The notes under the pieces were generated by a model, which was not told where the DNA came from, made no database searches, and worked only from the letters and a program-made list of their open reading frames with translations. Of a DNA stretch of 40,403 nucleotides, positions 7,122 to 14,429 are shown piece after piece (the first letter of the stretch is position 1; every line of letters begins with the position of its first letter). Both the position numbers and the translations under genes were made by a program. The stretch comes from Bacteroidales bacterium (lineage in GTDB: Bacteria; Bacteroidota; Bacteroidia; Bacteroidales; UBA932), in NCBI GenBank assembly GCA_017423025.1, contig JAFPGC010000005.1:1-40403 (forward strand). The letters run 5' to 3'.

Positions 7122-9482
7122 TTACCTCAGCTGAAGGGTCGTGCGGTAGCAGAACGGGCATGTATCCTCGGTGTATCCGGCATGGTCACACTCGCCGAAG
7201 GCAACCTGCGGACGTTCGTGTACGTAGTTCCACCAACTGAGGTTGATGGTCACATTCTCGACGCCACCAACATTTGGCGAATAGGTCCAAAGCCTCATGC
7301 CTTTGCCGATGTAGATGCGTTCCCAGCCGGCCCAGCCTATGTGGCAGCCATCAGAATGTGAGGAGTGGTAGGCACCAATGGCACCGCTCCATGGTCCACA
7401 GTAATTTGGATCGCCGTGAGCATCTACGCGGCCGCCGGAAATTCCAAGTACACCGAAGGTGGCATCCTGACCAGCACCGATGCCGACGCCGTAGCCCTTG
7501 CCTTCTGCGTAAACAGTGCCGCCGTGGATTTCAATTGTTCCTGAGTTGATGTCCGTACCGTATTCCTCGCCGGTGCCGATGCCCGCAGCATCCATGCCGC
7601 CGTATGCGTGAACGTTACCACCATATATTTTGATGTTGTTGACATTGCCGTTCTGTCCGCTGCCGATACCAGCGCCGTAGCCGTCGTTGCTGCTACCGTC
7701 ATATTTTTTGCCACCATAGGCATAGACTGTGCCGCCATAGATGTTGATATCGCCGCTGTCGCCGTCCTCGCCGCCGCCGATACCTGCGCCGTCGTTACCA
7801 GCGTAGGCATTCACCGTGCCGCCGTAGATATTGATGGCTTCAATATGACTTTTGTCGCCGCCGCCGATGCCTGCCGCAGCCATGGCGCCCTGAGCAATGA
7901 CAGTACCGCCATAGATATTAACTACACCAACGCCTTTGGGGGCTGTTTCGCAGTTACCGATACCAGCCGAGTCTGCACCGCCGTAGGCCCTGACTGTGCC
8001 GCCGTAGATGTTAATCTCAGACGGTGCAGTTTTCGTACCGCCGCCAATACCTGGTGCATCACTACCCGTAGCAGTGATGTCACCACCGTAGATGTCGATT
8101 ATCGGGGTTTTTGAATCAGCATAAGAGCCGCCAATAGCAGCAGAATAACTATCGGCTTCTGCACTGAAAGTGCCGCCATAAAAGACAATCCTTTTCAGGT
8201 CATAATGATAAAATCCTGTGCCCATACCAGCTGAACCAATAACGGGATTAGATGGCCAAGGTTCTGCCGTCAAATTACCACCATGAATCTCGACGGTACC
8301 GCCACTCTCCCCAGGAGTATGGACATCATAACTACCAGGACCAATGCAGGGAGTAGCGCTTTCTTTTGTGAGGTGGAGCCTGCCCGTTCCAAGTGCCTGA
8401 CCGAAGATACGCACCGTGGTTCCCTCGCCGTTTACCTTAATACTGCCTGTTTCAATATAGGCGCCGTCGCAAAGGACGATGTTCAGCGTTTTGCCTTTCT
8501 CAACATACAAATTAACATCGTTTATATCATGTTCGCCAGCTACGTACCAGGTGCCGGACAGGGCGAACGTTTTATCCTCATTATCAATATCATTCAAACA
8601 GCCCTGCGCTGGCTCGTAAACCAATTCTGAAACAACTTCGCTGCCGTTCCATGAATGACGGATGTAGTAAATCTCATTGCTGCTTGGAATCAGCGACACG
8701 GTGATAGGATACATTTTGCCGGCTTCGAGCGTCTTGCCGTTTACCTTCTTCTCAACAATGTCGGTGCCTATAAGGGTAAAAGTCAGGTTGGCATTGTTCA
8801 CAGGCAGCATAGCCAAATAGATGGTAGAGAGCGACGATGGCGTAACGTTGTATGTGTTCGTGCCGTCGCTGACGCTGAAGGACGAGAGGGAGCTGGTGAC
8901 GTCGTTGCCGCTGATACTCCTGACGGTGAACTTACAGATGGCAAGCTGGTTGCCCAGTTTTTTGCCTTCCGGAAGAGCGGTGCCGTCCCATTCGCCTGAC
9001 CAGAAGCAATAGTCCAAGTTTTTAGAAAGGGATTCCAGAGTACCGTCCTGCGTGGAGATATTTGCCATCGTGCCGTCATCGTTGGCCATAACAGCAGGAT
9101 AGACATATTTGATTGTTCCTGCCTTCGGATTATCAAGTGTCACGGTGAAACTTGCCGACTTGCTGCCGTCTGCTATGTCGTCTTCCGTCAAAGCCACACT
9201 CACTGCCTTCACCGTCTCGTCGCTGGAGTTGGTGTAGATTACAGCTATCTGCTCGCCTGGGGCAAAGGTCTTCACGCCGTTTTCAGTCAGCGCACGAGTC
9301 TCGTCGCCGTCCATACTGATGGTAGTCTTGAGGGTTACTATGCCGCTGTCTTTCACGCCCTGCTGCTGCTCTTCCTCAAAGACGCTGTTATCGCGGGAGC
9401 AGCTGGTCATCGTTGCGCCCACAAGTGCGAGGGCAGCCATGCTAAGACAGATAGTCTTTCTCATTGTTTTGCTCGTCTTCAT
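7122..9482 (-). CDS. Mosaic surface lipoprotein B (fimbrillin-like + beta-helix + Cys/His ribbon)
   Basis: A 786-residue predicted lipoprotein. I start it at the ATG at 9482 (MKTSKTMRK); longer versions overlap a real small gene in another frame, and this start follows that gene's stop by 7 bp. The signal peptide ends MTSC (C28). Residues about 45-285 are a fimbrillin-family-like domain (FAPGEQIAVIY, TIKYVYPAVMANDDGTM, NQLAICKF) closely related to that of D. The centre holds about ten beta-helix repeats such as INIYGGTVNAYAGNDGAGIGGG. The C-terminus has CxH...CPFC, four possible metal ligands, shared with C. Fimbrillins build or cap Bacteroidales pili; here the domain may only be a surface anchor. 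Confidence 0.85.
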   Translation of the reverse strand: MKTSKTMRKTICLSMAALALVGATMTSCSRDNSVFEEEQQQGVKDSGIVTLKTTISMDGDETRALTENGVKTFAPGEQIAVIYTNSSDETVKAVSVALTEDDIADGSKSASFTVTLDNPKAGTIKYVYPAVMANDDGTMANISTQDGTLESLSKNLDYCFWSGEWDGTALPEGKKLGNQLAICKFTVRSISGNDVTSSLSSFSVSDGTNTYNVTPSSLSTIYLAMLPVNNANLTFTLIGTDIVEKKVNGKTLEAGKMYPITVSLIPSSNEIYYIRHSWNGSEVVSELVYEPAQGCLNDIDNEDKTFALSGTWYVAGEHDINDVNLYVEKGKTLNIVLCDGAYIETGSIKVNGEGTTVRIFGQALGTGRLHLTKESATPCIGPGSYDVHTPGESGGTVEIHGGNLTAEPWPSNPVIGSAGMGTGFYHYDLKRIVFYGGTFSAEADSYSAAIGGSYADSKTPIIDIYGGDITATGSDAPGIGGGTKTAPSEINIYGGTVRAYGGADSAGIGNCETAPKGVGVVNIYGGTVIAQGAMAAAGIGGGDKSHIEAINIYGGTVNAYAGNDGAGIGGGEDGDSGDINIYGGTVYAYGGKKYDGSSNDGYGAGIGSGQNGNVNNIKIYGGNVHAYGGMDAAGIGTGEEYGTDINSGTIEIHGGTVYAEGKGYGVGIGAGQDATFGVLGISGGRVDAHGDPNYCGPWSGAIGAYHSSHSDGCHIGWAGWERIYIGKGMRLWTYSPNVGGVENVTINLSWWNYVHERPQVAFGECDHAGYTEDTCPFCYRTTLQLR

Positions 9483-9489
9483 GGGTAAA

Positions 9490-9627
9490 TTACCAGATTT
9501 GTTCGTCCTGTAAGATGTAGTCATCCACGCTTTCGCTTGATGTTGTGAGTGGACTTCCACTCATAATGTGCAACGGATTCACTTCGATGACAACCATCGC
9601 CGGTTTCTCGTAATAAACCTTGTTCAT
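9490..9627 (-). CDS. Small Trp-ended peptide preceding lipoprotein B
   Basis: A 45-residue ORF beginning MNKVYYEKPAMVVIEV and ending QDEQIW. It has no signal peptide or membrane segment. It shares the pattern YE-x-P-x3-V-x-E-V near its start, an acidic C-terminal half and a terminal Trp with the 44-residue ORF at 14266-14400. Both sit immediately before a fimbrillin-type lipoprotein, here 7 bp before the ATG. Conservation of sequence and position in two loci argues that it is translated. The role is unknown; translational coupling, a chaperone-like partner or a secreted peptide are all possible. Confidence 0.7.
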   Translation of the reverse strand: MNKVYYEKPAMVVIEVNPLHIMSGSPLTTSSESVDDYILQDEQIW

Positions 9628-9673
9628 TTCTTTTGATTATTAATAATTCATGTATCTATTGTTTTTTTCACTT

Positions 9674-11857
9674 TTACTTCAGCTGAAGGGTGTATGAGTG
9701 GCAGTATGGGCAGTTCGTTATGTCGTATGCTCCGTCTACGTGGTTGCATTCACCGAAGGCAACCCAAGGACGCTGGTGAACGAAGTCCCACCAGTTCTCC
9801 GTGTAGTGCACATTCTCCCAGTACCCGTTGTAGGGCGAGTAAGTCCAGAGCCTCATGCATGCGCCGATCCAGATGCGCTCCCAGCCGGCCCAGCCAATGT
9901 GGCAGCCATCCTCATGTTCCTCGTGGTAGGCGCCGATGCCGCCGCTCCAGTTGCCGCAGTCGCTGCCGGCATGGGCTTCCACGTAACCACCGGAAATTCC
10001 AATTACGCCGAAGGTGGCGTCCTCGCCGGCACCAATGCCGGCACCATAGCCCTTGCCATAGGCATAGACCTTGCCGCCGTAGATTTCGATTGTGCCCGAG
10101 ATGATGCCGTCCCTTTCATATTCCTCGCCTGTGCCGATGCCCGCTGCATCCTCGCCGCCGTAGGCTGTCACATCGCCGCCATAGATTCTGATGGTGCCGA
10201 CGCTGGCGTCCTGTCCGCTTCCGATGCCTGCGCCGTAGCCACCGCCTTTAGCGTAGACCCTGCCGCCATGGATTTCAATTGTGCCCGAGTTGATGCCTTG
10301 TATTCTATATTCCTCGCCTGTACCAATGCCCGCCGCATCCATGCCGCCGTAGGCCTCGATATCGCCACCCTTGATGATGATTTTGTTGACGCTACCGTCC
10401 TGTCCGCTGCCGATGCCCGCGCCGTAGCCGTTGCTGCTGCTGCCGTCGGGGTTGCGGCCGCCGTAGGCACGGACGACACCACCAAAGATGGTGATGTAAA
10501 CGCTGTCGCCATCCTCGCCGCCACCGATGCCGGCGCCATCGTTACCGGCGTAGGCATTCACCGTACCACCGTGTATATAGACATCAACATAATTTCTGTC
10601 GCCGCCGCCGATGCCGGCAGCCCCCATGCCACCCCTGGCAGTGACAGTGCCGCCGAAGATATAAACGCCACCACCGTCCCTGGGGGCACCTTCACGGTTA
10701 CCAATACCTGCTCCGCCACTGCCTCCGTATGCCCGGACCGTGCCACCGTAGATGCTGATTGATAAGTTATCACTCGAGTAGCCGCCGATGCCTGCGTCAT
10801 TATCAAGGCTCCGGGCGGTGATGTCGCCGCCGTAGATGTCAATTGTCGGGATAACTGAATGATAAAAATGACCTCCGATGCCGGCAGCGTCGCCTTTTAG
10901 ATTCAAAGTGCCTCCGTAAATGGCAATTCTTTTCAAATCATAATGCGTAAGCATTACAGCATAGTTACCGATGGCGGGGTTCTGATCCGAATCGTCTTGT
11001 GTCAAATTACCACCATGAATCTCGATTACACCGCCACTGTCAGCATTCTGACCACCTGGGCCAATGCTGGGAGCATCAATCTCATCATTGATGTGGAGTT
11101 TGCCCGTTCCAAGCTCCTGCGCGAAGATGCGCAACGTGGTGCCCTCGCCGTTTACCATGATATTGCCCGTTGTAAGGCTGGCGCCGTCGCAAAGGACGAT
11201 GTTCAGCGTTTTGCCTTTCTCAACATATAAAACGACATCGTCGATATCATGTTCGCCAGTGACATACCAGGTGCCGGACAGGGTCCGATCATCCTGTGAC
11301 TCATCAATATGATTCAGACAGCCTTGTGGTTTCTCCACGACCGTCTCCTTCACCAACTGGAGGCCGTCCCACGTGTAGCAGACGTAAGCGATTTCGTCGC
11401 TGACGGAGTTGGCCCCCTGCCAGTCGGCGTAGAGCTGGTCCACCAGCGTCTTCTGCTCCTCCGTAGCCCTTTGCCAGGTCTTGCCCTGCGCAGTCAGTTT
11501 GCCGTCGGCGTAAGAGAGAATCTGCGTCATGTTGTTCTCGTCGCCCTTCACGGTCACCGTGTTGCCGCTGATGGTGTAGTGTAGCGCGCCTTTATCACGG
11601 ACGGAAGTAGCCTTCACATACTTATTGCCGTCCAGCTGGTAGCTCTCGTAGTAGCCCGTGCCGTCGGACAGGAACTGGTAGTCCTCCACCGTGCGCGTCC
11701 ACGTACGGTCGCCGTCCGTGCCGCTGTCGGCATTGTCTGCCACCCAGAGCCCCTGCAGCGTCTCAGGCGTCAGTTCACCCACTTTAATATTATCTTCCTT
11801 GTTGCAGGCGATGAGCGCAAACAATACTGCAATTATTATCCAGAATGGTTTTTTCAT
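9674..11857 (-). CDS. Mosaic surface lipoprotein C (lipocalin-like + long beta-helix + Cys/His ribbon)
   Basis: A 727-residue predicted lipoprotein (MKKPFWI..., LIAC with C18, then NKED, similar to acidic surface-export signals of Bacteroidetes lipoproteins). Residues about 30-145 are the lipocalin-like domain shared with A (TWTRTVEDYQF, DGTGYYESY). From about 220 to 630 it has the longest AGIG-type beta-helix of the set, including a 63-residue tandem duplication. The C-terminus (GECNH...CPYC...YTLQLK) matches B. From about residue 165 on, B and C are close relatives, whereas their N-termini are unrelated. This points to recombination at the domain border. Likely an exposed binding or adhesin protein; ligand unknown. 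Confidence 0.85.
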   Translation of the reverse strand: MKKPFWIIIAVLFALIACNKEDNIKVGELTPETLQGLWVADNADSGTDGDRTWTRTVEDYQFLSDGTGYYESYQLDGNKYVKATSVRDKGALHYTISGNTVTVKGDENNMTQILSYADGKLTAQGKTWQRATEEQKTLVDQLYADWQGANSVSDEIAYVCYTWDGLQLVKETVVEKPQGCLNHIDESQDDRTLSGTWYVTGEHDIDDVVLYVEKGKTLNIVLCDGASLTTGNIMVNGEGTTLRIFAQELGTGKLHINDEIDAPSIGPGGQNADSGGVIEIHGGNLTQDDSDQNPAIGNYAVMLTHYDLKRIAIYGGTLNLKGDAAGIGGHFYHSVIPTIDIYGGDITARSLDNDAGIGGYSSDNLSISIYGGTVRAYGGSGGAGIGNREGAPRDGGGVYIFGGTVTARGGMGAAGIGGGDRNYVDVYIHGGTVNAYAGNDGAGIGGGEDGDSVYITIFGGVVRAYGGRNPDGSSSNGYGAGIGSGQDGSVNKIIIKGGDIEAYGGMDAAGIGTGEEYRIQGINSGTIEIHGGRVYAKGGGYGAGIGSGQDASVGTIRIYGGDVTAYGGEDAAGIGTGEEYERDGIISGTIEIYGGKVYAYGKGYGAGIGAGEDATFGVIGISGGYVEAHAGSDCGNWSGGIGAYHEEHEDGCHIGWAGWERIWIGACMRLWTYSPYNGYWENVHYTENWWDFVHQRPWVAFGECNHVDGAYDITNCPYCHSYTLQLK
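9992..10369 (-). repeat. Tandem duplication of a 189 bp beta-helix unit
   Basis: Units 10181-10369 and 9992-10180 each encode 63 residues. Each runs from GGD through YGGxDAAGIGTGEEY, SGTIEI, GYGAGIG to the next GG. Protein B has a single copy at the equivalent place, so this is an in-frame gain in C or a loss in B that changes the length of the helix. Confidence 0.8.
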
Positions 11858-11879
11858 ATCTCTTATTAAAGGTCAAGAG

Positions 11880-14249
11880 TTAATCTACATTGTGGACCAG
11901 GCGTACCAACTTGCCCAGGTGACGGTTGGCGTAACCTTCAGGTATTTCGTCCGCTTTCAGGTCAGATAAATCAAAGTACAGGCCGTAAGCCTTATAACTC
12001 TTTTCACCGGTTATGGACCAATAGTAGCCGTTGTAGTTTTCATTACTGATGCTGAGACCACTGCGGGAACCGGCAACGGGCAGGAACAGGGCGCCGTCGG
12101 CTTCCATCGCAGCCCAATTATCGTTGCTCACGTTCTTAAATCCCTCCATACCCGGTATGAAGCCCGTGGCCGAGGTCATTCCGTCGGGCAGGACAATCAC
12201 ACCATTCATACCATGCACCTGGGCAGCACCATAGGTGTGGTGGTCAAACAGGTATTTCCACTCATCCCTTGAGAGCGTGTACCAGTCGTAACCTCTGTGG
12301 ATTGGATTGGCCAATTCGGACTCCTTGCTAAAGTCACCATGGCCGCTGTATTCGCTTGCGGTGGTGCTTTGCTTGTTGGGCGTGGGTGAGTCACCTGTCC
12401 AAGTACTCCAACCGAAGTGGTTAGTCCATGAGTCATTGCTGGTGTTAGTGGTCCTGTCCCACTGATTCTCAGCGAACCGCCATTTGTAGGTGGCTTCAGT
12501 AGCCTTGTACTGCAGCACGCCCGGCGAGAAGATGACCTTTTTGCCGCTGCCGTTGACGGTGAATGTGCCTTGGTATGGCGTCAGCGTCCACGTGTCGCCG
12601 GAGATGACGACATCCAAGCCGCCATATCTGCCTGACACCATCGGGTCGGGCGACCATGCAGAACCGTTGTATGCGATGTAACATCCAAAGGTCACATTGC
12701 CAATACTACTATTATGACCGGCACCGATGGGAACGGCGTTTTCAAAGCCGGCCTCTGTTCCTCCCTTCGTAGCAGTCACGCTGGTTATACCTCTTGTGAT
12801 AGTAATGTTTTTTCCTGTATCTTTTTGGTTATAGCCATTTCCAATTCCAGCGGCACCATTACCACCAGTAGCATTGATGATACCACCGCTGATAATAATA
12901 TTTGCGAAGGTATCATAATAATCATGACTTCCACCGCCTATGCCGGCAGCACCCCATCCGCCAGTGGCAGTAATGTTACCGCCAGTGATGGTGATGGTGT
13001 TACATCTTGACCATTCGTCGGCACCAATGCCTGCGGAACCAGTGGCACCTGAGGCTTCAATGATGCCACCCTCGATGGTGATGTTGCCACTTCCGGGGTA
13101 TGTGTTATTATATCCACCGCCAATGCCGCCACTGTACAATCCGTATGATTTGGCCGTCAGTTTGCCCGTATTGCCCTGGATGGTGAGCGTCGTATTATAA
13201 TCACCAGCATGCAGAGCATTCCTATGTTGTACTTCTGCTGTGGTCAGCGTGTTTGTCGTGCCGTCGGCCAGAACAACGGTGGCACTGCCCAGGCATTTGA
13301 TTGCATCGTAAGCGGTGCTGTGGATGGTCACATTGTTGAGTGTCACGGTGGCGTTGTCATTAATGATGATCTGATGGTTGCCGACAAGTGTTCCGGTCAG
13401 CGTTTCGCCGTCCTGCACCGTGTAGTCGGTCACTATTTTCGAGAGATTGACGGTCGAATTCTGAACCATTGACAGGTTGATGGGATACATTTTGCCGGCC
13501 GCCAGTGCCTTTCCCGATACGGTCTTCTCATAATAATGCGACCCGTCGGTGGCTGCAAAAACGATGTCGCCGGTAGTGACGGGCAGCATGGCCACATAGA
13601 TAGGGCCTTCAGCAGCCGTGCGAACAATGCGATACACGTCCGAACCGTTTTCCACATAAAGGCCGGTAACGTTGCCGGTGATGTCCGTACTGCCGTCCTT
13701 GATGGTGAACTTGCAGATGGCAAGCTGGTTGGTAAGCGTTTCGCCTCCGGGCAGCGAAGTGCCATCCCAGCTGCCAGTCCAGTAGCTGTAGTCCAGATTG
13801 CCGGACAGAGAGGACAGCGAACCGTCCTGTGCAGCGATGGAAGCCATTGTCCCGTCGTCATTGGCCATGGCAGCCGGATAAACGTAGGAGATGGTTCCCG
13901 CTTCTGGATTCTCCAGCACCACGGTAAATGTCGCTGTCTTGTTCTCTTGAGCGCCCGTTCCGGAAATGTCGCCGGCTGTCAGGGCATAGCTTGTGGCTTT
14001 CACCGTCTGGTCGCTGGTGTTCTTATAAATAACGGCAATCTGCTCGCCCTCGGCAAAGGTCTTCACACCGGCGGCGGTCAGGGCCTTGGTGGACTCACCC
14101 AATCCGATGGTGGTGGTCATCGTAACAATATTCTCCTTCTGCTTGGGTTGCGTATTCTCTTCCAGCTTGTTGCAACCCAGCATGATAGCGCCCACTGCTA
14201 CGAAGGCGGCTATGCTCAGATTTTTCATGGTCTGTTTCATGGCTTTCAT
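11880..14249 (-). CDS. Mosaic surface lipoprotein D (fimbrillin-like + beta-helix + C-type-lectin-like)
   Basis: A 789-residue predicted lipoprotein. ATGs at 14249, 14240 and 14228 are all possible; the lipobox is IMLGC (C26 from the first). Residues about 40-285 are a fimbrillin-like domain closely matching that of B (GVKTFAEGEQIAVIY, VYPAAMANDDGTM). Residues about 290-510 are beta-helix repeats (GGIIEASGATGSAGIG). From about 545 onward is the FISUMP/C-type-lectin-like domain (FTVNGSGKKVIFSPGVLQY...YYWS...LVRLVHNVD) shared with A. It lies 16 bp after a small Trp-ended peptide gene and 22 bp before C, consistent with one transcript. Confidence 0.85.
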   Translation of the reverse strand: MKAMKQTMKNLSIAAFVAVGAIMLGCNKLEENTQPKQKENIVTMTTTIGLGESTKALTAAGVKTFAEGEQIAVIYKNTSDQTVKATSYALTAGDISGTGAQENKTATFTVVLENPEAGTISYVYPAAMANDDGTMASIAAQDGSLSSLSGNLDYSYWTGSWDGTSLPGGETLTNQLAICKFTIKDGSTDITGNVTGLYVENGSDVYRIVRTAAEGPIYVAMLPVTTGDIVFAATDGSHYYEKTVSGKALAAGKMYPINLSMVQNSTVNLSKIVTDYTVQDGETLTGTLVGNHQIIINDNATVTLNNVTIHSTAYDAIKCLGSATVVLADGTTNTLTTAEVQHRNALHAGDYNTTLTIQGNTGKLTAKSYGLYSGGIGGGYNNTYPGSGNITIEGGIIEASGATGSAGIGADEWSRCNTITITGGNITATGGWGAAGIGGGSHDYYDTFANIIISGGIINATGGNGAAGIGNGYNQKDTGKNITITRGITSVTATKGGTEAGFENAVPIGAGHNSSIGNVTFGCYIAYNGSAWSPDPMVSGRYGGLDVVISGDTWTLTPYQGTFTVNGSGKKVIFSPGVLQYKATEATYKWRFAENQWDRTTNTSNDSWTNHFGWSTWTGDSPTPNKQSTTASEYSGHGDFSKESELANPIHRGYDWYTLSRDEWKYLFDHHTYGAAQVHGMNGVIVLPDGMTSATGFIPGMEGFKNVSNDNWAAMEADGALFLPVAGSRSGLSISNENYNGYYWSITGEKSYKAYGLYFDLSDLKADEIPEGYANRHLGKLVRLVHNVD

Positions 14250-14265
14250 CGTATTAAATGGTTAA

Positions 14266-14400
14266 CTACCAGTCTTGGACGCTAATATTTTCGTAGTCCT
14301 GTAAAGCAGCGTTCAAGTCAGCGCTTTGGCAGACCACGCCTTCAATTTTCACTTCCACCACTTCTGTCGTGGGAATCTCGTACAGTTCGTTATTACACAT
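14266..14400 (-). CDS. Small Trp-ended peptide preceding lipoprotein D
   Basis: A 44-residue ORF beginning MCNNELYEIPTTEVVEV and ending NISVQDW. The ATG at 14400 is chosen because upstream extension would run into the protease gene. It aligns with the 45-residue ORF at 9490-9627 through YE-x-P-x3-V-x-E-V and the terminal Trp. It stops 16 bp before lipoprotein D. No signal peptide; two cysteines. Function unknown. Confidence 0.7.
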   Translation of the reverse strand: MCNNELYEIPTTEVVEVKIEGVVCQSADLNAALQDYENISVQDW

Positions 14401-14429
14401 ATAAGTCGCGTTTTTCACAATTTGCCCGA

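Noticed and set aside
9483-9560. N-terminal extension of lipoprotein B to 9560
   Set aside because: It would precede a proper lipoprotein signal by 26 unsuited residues and overlap the small peptide gene at 9490-9627.
7400-11100. Regular short repeats that might suggest a CRISPR array
   Set aside because: They are degenerate codons for beta-helix turns inside open reading frames, without identical repeats or unique spacers.
2552-14249. A diversity-generating reverse transcriptase or template repeat for the lectin-like domains
   Set aside because: No reverse transcriptase motif in any frame, and the C-terminal DNA of A and D is not similar enough to be a template/variable pair.
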